From Pseudovibrio sp. JCM 19062 (GTDB lineage Bacteria; Pseudomonadota; Alphaproteobacteria; Rhizobiales; Stappiaceae): a DNA stretch of 60,554 bases. The notes under the pieces are model-generated. The model ran no database searches and was not told the DNA's origin. It saw only the letters and a program-made list of their open reading frames with translations. Of this stretch, positions 42,329 to 51,927 are shown piece after piece. The position numbers and the translations under genes are program-made. The stretch covers positions 1 through 60,554 of the forward strand of contig BAXV01000019.1 of NCBI GenBank assembly GCA_001310715.1. Direction: 5' to 3'. Each line of letters begins with the position of its first letter. Positions within the stretch are counted from its first letter, which is position 1.

Positions 42329-43616
42329 TCACGCCTCCCCGCCTTCAACGCGGGCTACTGGCAGGTAGGGCTGCAGCTCGAGTTGGGTTGCAGCGAGGGC
42401 TCCGCGGCCGGATTCCACGAGTGCTTTTGCGGCGTCAGCGCGCTTTTGAACTTCATCTGTATTTTGCAACAGGCTCTCAATCTGAGCTGCCAACTCGGCT
42501 GCGTTGTGCACGAGGAGCACTCCGCCTTCTTTCGCAAAGTGGCGGTAGATCCATGCGAAGTTATGGGTATGAACTCCGGAAAGGATCGCACAGCCGACCT
42601 GAGCTGGTTCCAAAAGGTTATGCCCACCAACTGCCGTGAAGGAGCCGCCCATGAAAACAATTGGCGACACACGGTAAAACAATCCCAACTCGCCAAGCGT
42701 ATCCGCGATATAGATATCAGTGCTATTGGTCAGGGCTTCGTCTCTGGAGCGCTGCGCGCAGACGAGGCCCATTAGCTCCAACTCACTACGAATTTCCTGA
42801 GCGCGAACCGGATGTCGGGGCACAATGATTGTGAGCAGGCGATCAAACTTCTGCTTCAGCTCCAGATGAGCCTTGCCGACTTCGACTTCTTCCTCCGGGT
42901 GGGTGCTGGCTGCCAGCCATCTTGGGCGACCTTCTAGCTGATCTTTAAAGGCAGCAAGTTCCAACGGATCACAGCTTGGGATATTGCCATCGAACTTGAT
43001 GTTACCTGTGGCTCTGACACGCACTGCGCCCAGTTGCTTGAACCGAACGGCATCCTCATCAGACTGGGCCAAAACACAGTCAACAGTTCCGAATACGGAG
43101 CGTGCGAAGGACGGCACGCGGTTCCAGTTTGCATAAGAGCTTTCGGACATGCGCGCGTTAACAATGATCAGTGGGATCTGGCGCTTTTCCAGCTCGTGAA
43201 ATGTTGCGGGCCATATTTCGGATTCCACTGTGATTGCCAAGCAAGGCGACCAGTGGTTTAAAAATCGTTTGATGTTGCCGCGAGTGTCGTAGGGCACGAA
43301 TTGATGGATCACGCCGTCAGGCTGATGCCTCGACAACCTGTGCGGACGTGAGTGTGGCTGTTGTCAGAAGGACTTTTGACCCTGCCTCAACCACCTGTCT
43401 TGCCAGTGGCAGAACAGCGTTGGCTTCGCCCACACTTGCAGCGTGGATCCAGATCACGTTTCCAGCAGGACGCGCTTTGGAGGAAACCCCGAACCGTTCG
43501 CCTTTGCGACTTTGATCTTCTTTGCCCTGACGCGCGCGTAGCTTGTACAAACCAACAAGCAGCGGTGCAGCCAGACGACCGAGACCCTGATAGACTCTGA
43601 AGATCACTGAACTCAT
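42329..43616 (-). CDS. waaA: 3-deoxy-D-manno-octulosonic acid transferase
   Basis: A GT30 enzyme that adds Kdo to lipid A precursors. Typical blocks are IWIHAASVGEANAVLPLA, AITVESEIWPATFHEL, IIVPRHPVRAQEI and FMGGSFTAVGGHNLLEPA. One frameshift near 43322 splits it; total about 430 residues. The ATG overlaps a plausible TGA of the upstream acyltransferase gene. Together with lpxK it forms the core lipid A module. Confidence 0.94.
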
Positions 43617-44337
43617 GGGACCCAGTTCTGCCAGTGTTTATTTTTTTGCCCGACTTGGCGATTGCGTAAGCTCTTTCAGTCACTTCGTTCATCTGATCTT
43701 CCAGATGCTGACGAAGTTCCTCAAGCTTTTCATCGTCTGCATCAGGCGGCACGGTGATAAGATCGCCTAAACATAGCGCAATCCGGCTGAACGGCAAATT
43801 GATAGAAGCCTTATCCCAAGTATCAAGGTCGTAATGACGACTAGTGGCTACCGCGATGGTAGAATTGGCCGACCGGAATGTTTGGCAAGCTGGATGATGC
43901 CTTTCCCGACCTTGCGCGCAGGGCCTTTGGGAACGTCTGCGGTCAGTGCAACGCAGGCACCTTCTTTGAGTGCACGCAAAGCTTCGATAAAGCCACGCAT
44001 ACCCCCACGCTTTCTGATCTGTGAGGCCCGTTGCGCACCGGAGGCGCGGATCAGACCGATCCCCAGTTTTTTTTACGCAAACTGCCTGCATTTCACCATC
44101 AGCGCTACGGGAAATCATAACCCGCACGTCCCAGCCTTTCGGGACGCCAAAGGGGCACATGAAATGTTGACCGTGCCACATGGACGCGATGTAGGGAACC
44201 TGATCCTTGGTGTCCTCAAAGAAGTTAGGAGGGTCTTGCGTAAAACTACTCGTTTTACGCACCAAGAGCAGGTAATACGCCATAGCATACCCCACCAGCT
44301 TAATGGCCAGCGGATGTTTGCCTAGTTTTTTCAACAT
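43613..44337 (-). CDS. DUF374 / lysophospholipid acyltransferase family protein
   Basis: A membrane-associated acyltransferase-like protein: IASMWHGQHFMCPFGVPKGW holds the HX-type motif, and after correction the middle reads RASGAQRASQIRKRGGM, ALTADVPKGPARKVGKGI and GRPILPVAVATSRHYDLD. Members of DUF374 beside waaA are presumed to acylate lipid A or a related glycolipid. Frameshifts lie near 44070 (a run of eight T) and 43870; the 3' end is ambiguous because of a seven-A run near 43645. I favour the TGA overlapping the waaA ATG. The start is the ATG at 44337, or a TTG at 44364 with GCGGAG upstream. Confidence 0.78.
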
Positions 44338-44384
44338 TTCACAGGCCCATATTGTTGCGGGCAAAACTCCGCGAGGCGCAGTAC

Positions 44385-44627
44385 TTACTTGGTTTCTGAG
44401 CAGGGATCAAGCAAGCGGTGCATGTGCACGATAAAGTAACGCATCAGAGCATTATCAACGGTGCCTTGCGCCTTTGCTTTCCACGCAACATGCGCTTCTG
44501 CATAGTTCGGGTAAATCCCTACAATGTCCAGATCTTTGAGATCCTTGAAGCGAACATTACTGATATCTTCTAATTCGCCACCAAACACGAGATGAAGTAG
44601 CTGTTGATTTTCTTCTTGAGCACTCAT
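44385..44627 (-). CDS. DUF4170 family protein
   Basis: An 80-residue intact protein with LLHLVFGGELEDI, IVGIYPNYAEAHVAWKAKAQ and RYFIVHMHRLLDP. This small family sits between cysQ and the acyltransferase gene in many rhizobia. Its function is unknown; the position suggests a link to envelope or lipid A assembly. Confidence 0.88.
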   Translation of the reverse strand: MSAQEENQQLLHLVFGGELEDISNVRFKDLKDLDIVGIYPNYAEAHVAWKAKAQGTVDNALMRYFIVHMHRLLDPCSETK

Positions 44628-44677
44628 GGTGTTCGCTCACCTTCTTCACAAACAGTCCGACCGGAACCCCGTAAGGA

Positions 44678-45471
44678 TTAGCCCCCTTCGGAGATTCCCT
44701 GAAGCCTTTTAAACAATTTGGCAGAAGATGCCACTAGTCCGGGGTGATTTGTTTTCGTTTTATTGTAGTAGAGGGTTGATCCGGACAGGTCTACCAATTG
44801 CCCACCCGCCTCGCTGATTATTAAATCCGCAGCGGCAAGATCCCAGTCCCGCGCTCTGGCACGTGCCAGACCAGCATCCAATTTCCCACAGGCGACCAGT
44901 GCAAAACGGTAGGCCAGTGACCCCAGATAGGGCTAAAGCGAATCTGCTCGCGCTTGACGCCTTCTTTTTCGAGAAAGCTGGTGGGGCCTGCGATGTACGC
45001 TCCCGTTACATCTGTACGGCCTGAAATACCAATTTTTTCCTGATTGAGGGCGCTACCTCCACCAATCACTGCCGTATAGAGCTCATCGCGAATGGGGCAA
45101 AAAAATTACGCCAACTGTCGGGCGACCGTTTTTTACAACGGCGAGAGACAGACACCACTCATCACGGCCATTTAAGAACGCACGTGTTCCGTCAATCGGA
45201 TCGACAATAAAGACGGTTTCGTGATCCTTCCGCGTAAGGTCATCCTCGGTTTCTTCGGAGAGCCAGCCATATTCGGGGCGTGCTTTGCGTAGCTGGAAGC
45301 GAGGTACTGATCAACCTCGATATCTGCCACAGACACCGGAGAGTCGCCTTCTTTGGTCCAGCTTTTTGGTGAGTTTCCAAAATAAGACAGGGCGATCTTG
45401 CCACCCTTCTGAGCTGCTGCGACCAGCAGCTCCAGATCTTCCTGCAGGCTATATGTATTAGCTTCCGGCAA
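44678..45471 (-). CDS. cysQ: 3'(2'),5'-bisphosphate nucleotidase / inositol monophosphatase family
   Basis: A lithium-sensitive magnesium phosphatase. Motifs are DSPVSVADIEVDQYL, GWLSEET, FIVDPIDGTRAFLNG and ARDWDLAAADLIISEAGG, the CysQ arrangement; it probably hydrolyses PAP from sulfate activation, although inositol phosphate is an alternative. Frameshifts near 45295, 45085-45110 (a T-run of seven where five fits, plus a lost C) and 44925 split it. The apparent start is a TTG at 45471, which overlaps the pmbA end by 14 bases. Confidence 0.85.
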
Positions 45472-46799
45472 TCGTCAGTCCTTCGATAACCACGGTTGGT
45501 GTCGCCACTGCGTAGCGTTCGTCCAAATCAGACGCAGGTGTCAGGTTCAGGAACATGTCCTTGAGATTGCCCGCAATGGTAATTTCGCTCACCGGATAGG
45601 CGATTTCGCCGTTCTCTACCAGTAGCCGGAGGCTCCACGGGAGTAGTCACCTGTCACGCCATTGGCACCATGGCCGATCAAATCGGTTACCAGCAGACAT
45701 TCACCGAGATCCTTCAAGATCTCTTCAGGTGTTTTTTCACCGGCATGAAGGGTCAGGTTAGTTGCTCCCGGCGAGGTGGACGATCCGGACCGGCGCGCGC
45801 GGCCATTGGAGGTCAGGCCCAACTCGCGAGCGGAGTATCCATCCAGAAACCAGTGACCTAAAATACCATCCTCAATCATATTGAGGTATTCAGCACCAGT
45901 GCCTTCTGCATCAAATGGAGCGGTTCCGCCGCCACGTGCCTTGAATGGATCGTCAGAAATGGCGATGCCTTTTCCAAAGACCTGTTTGCCCATTTTGTCT
46001 TTCAGGAAACTTGTTCCGCGGGCAATGGATGCGCCGTTGATTGCACCGGCAAAGTGGCCGAGCAAGGATCGTGCAGTGCGAGGTTCATAAACTACCGGTG
46101 CCTTGCGGGTCTCCAGCTGGCGCGGGTTGAGGCGGCGTATGGTGCGTTCACCAGCAAGCCTGCCAACTTCTTCCGCAGACATCAGGTCGTCCCAGTAGGT
46201 ACGGGAATCAAATTCATAATCGCGCTCCATGCCGGTGCCTTCTCCGGCAATAGCCGTCATGGAGAAACCGGAGCGGGAGCGCTGGTAGGCGCCAACAAAG
46301 CCGTGGCTTGTGGCAAGCACGATACCAGAGAGGCCCCAGCTTGCGCCTGCCCCACCAGATTTGGAGATGCCGTCTACGGCCAATGCAGCAGCTTCAGCTT
46401 CCAGCGCTGTTCTGGTCAACTCATCCGCACTGACTTCGCGCGGGTCAATCAGGTCCAGCTGCGGAATTTCTTTCAGGAGGCGTTCAGGCTCGGCAAGACC
46501 GGCATATGGGTCTTCCGGTGTGACTTTCGCCATCTCAACTGCACGCGCTGCAAGTTCAGCCGGATCATCACTGGCGTTGGAGGAGATGCTGGCAACTTGC
46601 TTGCCGATGAACACACGCAGTGTGACTTCGTTGCCCTCTGCACGGTCGGTGCCTTCCACCTTGCCTTCGCGCACGGACGCAGAAAGCGACATCCCCGTGA
46701 CGGCGATCGCGTCTGCGGCATCGGCGCCGCTGCTTTTGCGGCTTCCACCAAGCTTAGTGCCTGCTCTTCAAGCTTCGGGTTGGCAATAGCGTCAGACAT
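45458..46799 (-). CDS. pmbA: Metalloprotease-associated protein PmbA (TldE)
   Basis: The partner of TldD in the heterodimeric TldD/E protease. It lacks the HExxxH helix. It begins [40 protein letters not shown] and VSEITIAGNLKDMFLNL are hallmarks of the C-terminus. Frameshifts lie near 46730 and 45628. The ATG at 46799 follows AGGAGG at nine bases; a GTG six bases further up is also possible. About 447 residues. It heads the cysQ-DUF4170-DUF374-waaA-lpxK string. Confidence 0.93.
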
Positions 46800-46855
46800 T
46801 CGCACGGACCTCCTGTTATCTTACTCTTCCGTGTTTAGGGGTTGCCTGTCTTTAG

Positions 46856-46869
46856 AGCAAGTATACCCG
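46856..46869 (-). promoter_or_regulatory. Shared box CGGGTATACTTGCT upstream of pmbA
   Basis: The 14-base minus-strand word CGGGTATACTTGCT recurs exactly at 54884-54897, upstream of the cysteine-synthase-like gene. It includes TATACT, a good -10 hexamer, about 60 bases before the pmbA start. No matching -35 is clear. Confidence 0.4.
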
Positions 46870-47009
46870 CCAATAAACGCAGGGCTGTACGCAGAAATTG
46901 CAATTCTTGGACTGGTCGAACCTGACCGACAAATGCGCCCGCAAAATGATAGTTAGAATTTTATCTAGTTTAGCAAAGGTTCGCTAAGCCTTTTTAAAAA
47001 CAGGGTTTC

Positions 47010-47026
47010 TTAACCATTCAAGTTAA
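47010..47026 (+). promoter_or_regulatory. CtrA-like site upstream of the DUF6101 gene
   Basis: TTAACCAT, a CtrA half-site form, followed nine bases after TTAA by a second TTAA, about 100 bases before the start of the DUF6101 gene. The remainder of 46800-47117 holds the pmbA leader and A+T-rich DNA with no supported gene. The match is short and could be chance. Confidence 0.3.
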
Positions 47027-47117
47027 GGAGTTACGCAGATTTTACATTGTAATTATCATTTAGTTTGAAAAGAAAATGACTTGAAACTTCCACATTTGTG
47101 GAGGGAGGGGCAGTTCT

Positions 47118-47739
47118 GTGATCAACTACAAATCGCAGTTTTTGGGAAATGCTAATAACGACAATCGCCTTAATCGTGTGCGTGTGTCCTTACCATTTCG
47201 CATGCAAGCGGACCTGCCTAATGACCTTCTCGAAACGCCGGGTGTTAACAGGTCGGATATTCGCATTGATCCTGACAAAGTCTGATCCGCCGGGAGATGG
47301 GCGGTCTTCCGCTCACCCTGACAGTTCCGCTTGGCTCTTATTCAGGTATCGCTGCCAAGGTAAGCGTGAATGAGATGAGTGGTGATCTTGATTATCAGGT
47401 CATCTTACTGCACCGCGACCATGCCTTAAGTATCCCGCTTTATGCGAGCACAGACATGGAGCTCACGGCTGATCACTGGGAGGCGTGGTCAAATGCTCTG
47501 GTGCTTCCGCTGTTGACGCTAGACGGCGACGGCACCTGCAAGCTGGCCCGGCTTGGGTTGAATACCTGTTCTAAAGGGGACGCGCTTCCGCGCAGAAAAC
47601 TGCGTGCGCTAACAGGACGGCGCCCGCGTTTTCTTGTCATGCGCCAAACGGGTAAGCCGACTCCCTTGCAAAGGTTTTTTTGCCAGTTCCCGTCGTTTCA
47701 CGTCCCTGCGGCGTCGGGATACCTAAAGGAAGTAAGTGA
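47118..47739 (+). CDS. DUF6101 family protein
   Basis: Starts at a GTG with GGAGGGAGGGG upstream (VINYKSQFLGNANNDNRL). After one lost base near 47283 it continues RREMGGLPLTLTVPLGSYSG, DYQVILLHRDHALSIPL and RRKLRALTGRRPRFLVMRQTG, matching the DUF6101 proteins of rhizobia. A seven-T run near 47680 probably shifts the last codons; the best end is GVGIPKGSK with TGA at 47739, overlapping the ubiA 3' end by 17 bases. The function is unknown. The 3' end is the least certain part. Confidence 0.7.
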
Positions 47740-48666
47740 CAAGGCCGTCGAGCACCAGTCCAACAAACAGGATCATACCGAAGGTGGAGTTGGACTTGAA
47801 CAGTTCAAGGCATTGATCACCGTCATTAATATCCAAAGTACGGATCTGGTTGAGTAAGTGGAACGCACCTAACGCCAATCCTGCATAGGCAAGCGGACCA
47901 CTGCCTGCAAGGATGAATGCCCCAGCAAACAGAAGCACTGTCGCCCCGTAAAGGATGACCAGAGCCTGACGGGTCTTTTCTCCAAACAAACGCGCTGTTG
48001 AGCGAACACCGACCAGAGCGTCGTCCTCTTTGTCCTGATGGGCGTAGATGGTGTCGTAGCCAATGGTCCAGAGGATACCGCCGCAGTACAGCAACACTGG
48101 TGTCAGCGACAGGCTGCCAAAGACGCAGCCCAGCCCATCAGAGCCCCCCATGAGAACGCCAGACCAAGCACAAACTGCGGCCAGTCGGTGATGCGTTTCA
48201 TGAATGGGTAGGCGGCGACAATCGCAAGCGAAGAGATACCCAATATAATGGTGAAGGTGTTGAACTGCAGCAGCACGACGAGGCCCACGAGCGCCTGTAG
48301 GACCATAAAGATTTTGGCTTGTTTGCTGGTAACCTGACCGGATGGAATTGGGCGCGAGCGTGTGCGCTCGACCTTGTCGTCTATGTCCTTGTCGACAATG
48401 TCGTTATAGGTGCAGCCAGCGCCGCGCATTGCAACGGCACCAATAAACATCAGCACGGCGTACCAGATGTTGAGGATCGCAGAACCTGCCACATTGGAGG
48501 CTAGCGCGAGAGACCACAGACACGGCCACATCAGCAGGTACCAGCCGATTGGCCGCTCCCACCTTGCCAGACGGGCAAAGGGGCGCAGACTTGCAGGCAG
48601 GCGCGTATCAACCCAATGACGCTTTACCGCATCTGCAACTGGTCCAGTGTCTTTGGTCTTGAACAT
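47723..48666 (-). CDS. ubiA: 4-hydroxybenzoate octaprenyltransferase
   Basis: A membrane prenyltransferase of ubiquinone synthesis. The two aspartate motifs are YNDIVDKDIDDKVERTRSR and GYDTIYAHQDKEDD. One frameshift near 48112, after FSWGALMGWAA, splits it; total about 315 residues. The ATG at 48666 has GGTGAGG five bases upstream. Membrane helices span most of the sequence. Confidence 0.94.
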
Positions 48667-48737
48667 TGCCACCTCACCGTGTGTTCTGAAGCCTGCATGC
48701 GTGCATTCGCATTTTCGCAGCTGGTTCCAAACTGGCT

Positions 48738-49226
48738 CTAAAAACTGAGAGGAAATTCCTCATCGTATGGAATGGTCTTTTCCAACAGATCGACACTTTG
48801 CGTCAAGAAGCCAAACTCCTCGAAGAACCGTTTTCTGGTCTTGCCCTCCGGTCTCTTTAAAGAAACTTCCATCTTTACGACGGATTTGCGCGCCAGATCA
48901 TCCTCCAGCTCGTGCAGGACCGAGGGTAATAGCCGTTCAATGCCCTCCACAGGCGCGAGTGCAATCTGTTCAAGAAACCCGACCTTGCCCCCTGCCCGCA
49001 CGCTGTAGCGATAGCTCACGAGCACAAAGCCGCAGCTTTTGCCCCCGCTCCTGATCAACCATGCCTGCCCGGCGCTTGGATCAACCAGCAGACGACGGGC
49101 AGTTTCTTCCAGCGAGCGGACCGGCTCAGAGAGTGTGTCCTGCTCTCCCCATTTTGCCAGCAGCCCGAAGAATTCATTCATGAACATTGGCGTGACCAGC
49201 AAGAGTTCGACTGATGGACGGGGCAT
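48738..49226 (-). CDS. GNAT-like acetyltransferase family protein
   Basis: A 162-residue protein with FGLLAKWGEQDTLSEP, ARRLLVDPSAGQAWLIRSGG, CGFVLVSYRYS and ALAPVEGIERLLPSVL, which reads as a GNAT fold with acetyl-CoA binding between strand 4 and helix 3. The substrate is unknown. Intact. Divergent from purD and separated from ubiA by about 70 bases. Confidence 0.65.
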   Translation of the reverse strand: MPRPSVELLLVTPMFMNEFFGLLAKWGEQDTLSEPVRSLEETARRLLVDPSAGQAWLIRSGGKSCGFVLVSYRYSVRAGGKVGFLEQIALAPVEGIERLLPSVLHELEDDLARKSVVKMEVSLKRPEGKTRKRFFEEFGFLTQSVDLLEKTIPYDEEFPLSF

Positions 49227-49345
49227 TTTGGTTTCTCCGGGCGGTTGTTCGTTTACTGTCAGGGTGACTCATGTTACAGGCTGCATCACACTCTAGACGC
49301 ACAACCTGGGAACCTGTTCCCTTCTTATTTTCAGGGTCTACTTCA

Positions 49346-50626
49346 ATGAATATTCTGCTGATCGGTTCTGGCGGGCGTGAGCATGCGCTGGCATGGTCTT
49401 TGGCGAAATCACCTGTGCTCAACGAGCTGTATGTTGCTCCGGGCAACGCGGGCATCGAACAATTTGCCAAATGTATCGCGTTAGACCCGACTGATCATCG
49501 CGGCATTATCGAGTTCTGCCGCCTGCATGACATCCATTTTGTTGTGATTGGTCCCGAAGCGCCACTGGTTGATGGCCTGGCTGACAGTCTTGAACATGCT
49601 GATATCCGCGTGTTTGGTCCTTCTGCTGCAGCGGCGCAGCTGGAAGGGTCCAAAGGCTTTACCAAGGACATGTGCGCACGGGCCAAGGTGCCGACTGCTG
49701 CCTATGGCCGGTTTGACACTGCGGAAGCTGCCAAGGCCTATATTCGCGAGCAAGGCGCGCCGATTGTTGTCAAAGCTGATGGACTTGCGGCTGGTAAAGG
49801 CGTGATCATGGCCATGACCGAGCAGGACGCGCTCGATGCTGTCGACAGCTGCTTTGACGGGGCCTTTGGTGATGCTGGCGCAGAGGTTGTCGTTGAAGAG
49901 TTTCTTGAAGGTGAAGAAGCCAGCTTCTTCGTTCTTTCTGACGGCGTCCATGCGCTTCCACTGGCGACCGCACAGGACCACAAGCGGGCGTTTGATGGTG
50001 ATGAAGGGCCGAACACAGGCGGCATGGGGGCTTACTCTCCAGCGCCTGTCATGACCCGCGAAATGGAAGAGCGGGTGATGAAGGAGATCATCCACCCGAC
50101 CATCGCGGATATGAAGGCGCAGGGCTCTCCTTTCAAAGGTGTGTTTTATGCTGGTCTGATGATCACCAAGGACGGACCAAAGCTGATTGAATACAACGTG
50201 CGCTTTGGCGATCCGGAATGTCAGGTGCTGATGATGCGTCTGAAGACCGATCTGCTGCCGATCCTTCTTGGCTGTGCGGAAGGGACGCTCGATCAGGTTG
50301 ACGCGGAATGGCACAAGGATCCTGCGATCACGGTTGTTATGGCCTCCAAAGGCTATCCCGGTTCCTATGAGAAGCTTACCGAGATCAAAGGCCTTGCTGA
50401 GGCTGGTGCTGACCCTGATGTGGAGATTTTCCATGCAGGTACAGTTTCGACAGGTGAAAAACTACTGTCAAACGGTGGGCGAGTTTTGAACATCACCGCA
50501 CGGGCACCAACGGTTTCTGAAGCGCGAGAGAAGGCTTATGCGGCTATTGAGAAGATCGACTGGCCGGAAGGGTTCTACCGCAAGGATATCGGCTGGCGTG
50601 CTGTTGAGCGTGAGCAACAAGGCTGA
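49346..50626 (+). CDS. purD: Phosphoribosylamine-glycine ligase (GAR synthetase)
   Basis: The second step of purine synthesis, an ATP-grasp ligase. It begins [17 protein letters not shown] and contains [30 protein letters not shown] and [18 protein letters not shown]. 426 residues, fully open. The start at 49346 is the conserved methionine; the frame is open 75 bases further up, but that part is not family-like. A terminator follows 28 bases after the stop. Confidence 0.97.
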   Translation: MNILLIGSGGREHALAWSLAKSPVLNELYVAPGNAGIEQFAKCIALDPTDHRGIIEFCRLHDIHFVVIGPEAPLVDGLADSLEHADIRVFGPSAAAAQLEGSKGFTKDMCARAKVPTAAYGRFDTAEAAKAYIREQGAPIVVKADGLAAGKGVIMAMTEQDALDAVDSCFDGAFGDAGAEVVVEEFLEGEEASFFVLSDGVHALPLATAQDHKRAFDGDEGPNTGGMGAYSPAPVMTREMEERVMKEIIHPTIADMKAQGSPFKGVFYAGLMITKDGPKLIEYNVRFGDPECQVLMMRLKTDLLPILLGCAEGTLDQVDAEWHKDPAITVVMASKGYPGSYEKLTEIKGLAEAGADPDVEIFHAGTVSTGEKLLSNGGRVLNITARAPTVSEAREKAYAAIEKIDWPEGFYRKDIGWRAVEREQQG

Positions 50627-50654
50627 GTGAACCAGCGACATAATAAGATTACAG

Positions 50655-50681
50655 AGAGCGGCTTACATGGCCGCTCTTTTT
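50655..50681 (+). terminator. Rho-independent terminator after purD
   Basis: AGAGCGGC, a seven-base loop and GCCGCTCT followed by TTTTT. Confidence 0.9.
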
Positions 50682-50701
50682 GTATGATCTGGGTTGCAAA
50701 T

Positions 50702-50868
50702 AAAAAAAATCCTCCGAAGCAAGCTTCGGAGGAGTTGAATTTATCTACACTATTCAGCCGGGCCACGACAGCCTGTACCCGACCAACAGATCAAATCGAT
50801 AAACTACCACAAACAACTGCATGAAGCGCAATGGGTGTCATGCAGGGGCTAAAGTGCAACCTCCAGCG
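50702..50868 (-). ncRNA. Candidate small RNA downstream of luxR
   Basis: A sigma-70-type promoter on the minus strand (TTGTTC 50903-50898, 17 bp, CATACT 50880-50875) would start a transcript near 50868. It ends at a perfect terminator: a 9-bp stem CCTCCGAAG/CTTCGGAGG with a CTTG tetraloop, then A and eight U. Inside lie a perfect 8-bp stem CTGCATGA/TCATGCAG (50846-50818) and a CGGG/CCCG hairpin near 50765. No protein-like frame is present. The stem carries a CUCCUCC word that could pair with ribosome sites. The alternative is a 3' UTR of luxR, which stops 38 bases upstream of the promoter. Confidence 0.5.
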
Positions 50869-50874
50869 ACTAGA

Positions 50875-50903
50875 AGTATGCATAGATGCCTAACTCCGAA
50901 CAA
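50875..50903 (-). promoter_or_regulatory. Candidate promoter of the small RNA
   Basis: TTGTTC and CATACT with a 17-base spacer on the minus strand, located inside the luxR 3' flank. Confidence 0.45.
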
Positions 50904-50940
50904 TGGGGGATTTTCCCTCATACCTTTTAGTCGCATGGGC

Positions 50941-51708
50941 TTAGTGTGAAAGCAGCTGGAAGGTCATTGCGCGGGCGACAGCGTGCGTGCGGTTGGTCAC
51001 CTGCAGTCTTTGACAGGCGCGCTTGATATGGTGCTCTACGGTCTTTTCCGAGAGATTGAGGATATGCGCGATCTCTTTGTTTGCCCTACCTGCGGTCAAC
51101 CAAAGCAGACATTCATGCTCTCTGGGCGTAAATCCGAAGAACTCACTCAGAGTTTCAGGTTCCTGCACATAGGAATGGAACAGCTGCACCGCACCCTTCA
51201 GGATGGGATAGCTCTCCGCCATCTGCCCGTCAAAGGCAGCTTGCGTACGTTCGCAGGAGGCGAAGCTGGCACCGCCGACAAGTTGCTTGTTGGAGCAGTC
51301 GAGCGGCATGGTCACGCCGAACTTCAATCCAGCTGATCTGACATCGTTGAAAAACCCGTCATCAACCTGATCCGTTGGCTTGATGGTGTAATCGGTCCAA
51401 AGCTGGTCAACCGGGTTGCCGCTGAGCAGATGGTTCATGCCAGGATCTTTGAAGTAATAGCGGTTGATGTTGTAGTGATCGACCCAATCACGTGTATGGT
51501 TGGACAGGCAGATGGGCTGGCGGTCCTCTACACGGCCCTCAATTTTGGGAACAATGATGTAAGCGCCTTTTTCAAATCCCAGCTTTTCGGCAAAGAGAGT
51601 TAGCTCTTTCCAACGGGCTTGCACAGTGGAACAATTCCATAGCTTTTGCGAAAACTGAAGCAAGTTTCGATCAAAGCCTGCCGGATAGCCCATAGAATAA
51701 TTCACCAT
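50941..51708 (-). CDS. LuxR family regulator with AHL-binding domain (LuxR solo)
   Basis: 255 residues: an N-terminal autoinducer domain and a C-terminal LuxR helix-turn-helix (LTAGRANKEIAHILNLSEKT). The pocket residues equivalent to TraR W57, Y61, D70, P71 and W85 are present at W75, Y79, D88, P89 and W104, so it should bind an acyl-homoserine lactone or a close analogue. No luxI synthase is in the window. Intact. The intergenic gap to the divergent patatin gene contains an AAACC-type dyad 40 bases before the start. Confidence 0.88.
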   Translation of the reverse strand: MVNYSMGYPAGFDRNLLQFSQKLWNCSTVQARWKELTLFAEKLGFEKGAYIIVPKIEGRVEDRQPICLSNHTRDWVDHYNINRYYFKDPGMNHLLSGNPVDQLWTDYTIKPTDQVDDGFFNDVRSAGLKFGVTMPLDCSNKQLVGGASFASCERTQAAFDGQMAESYPILKGAVQLFHSYVQEPETLSEFFGFTPREHECLLWLTAGRANKEIAHILNLSEKTVEHHIKRACQRLQVTNRTHAVARAMTFQLLSH

Positions 51709-51747
51709 TTACACCGCAAGATTGGAGCAGTGCAGCATATCAGCCAA

Positions 51748-51764
51748 TTAAACCGTTGGTTTAA
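51748..51764. promoter_or_regulatory. Operator-like dyad TTAAACC-GTT-GGTTTAA
   Basis: A perfect 7-base inverted repeat with a three-base centre, about 40 bases before luxR and 165 before the patatin gene. It is not a classical lux box (ACCTGT-N6-ACAGGT), but is positioned as an operator for luxR. Confidence 0.5.
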
Positions 51765-51927
51765 CTGTCAACACCACAACAATCGATATGTTTGCCCCAA
51801 CGCCCATCTATCGTTTATCTATGTTCGTCACCTACGATTATCATGGTATTTCTTCCGGTTTTCAATTGGAAAGCAAGGGAGAACACCTATATTTTTGAAT
51901 AATAGTAACTCAAGGAACACGCTTTCG

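Noticed and set aside
32679..46799. TldD and PmbA as a RiPP biosynthesis locus
   Set aside because: Both subunits are present but 11 kb apart, and no precursor peptide or modifying enzyme is nearby; they are the general housekeeping pair.
51748..51764. Classical lux box for the LuxR solo
   Set aside because: The dyad is perfect but does not match ACCTGT-N6-ACAGGT, so it is reported only as an unassigned operator.
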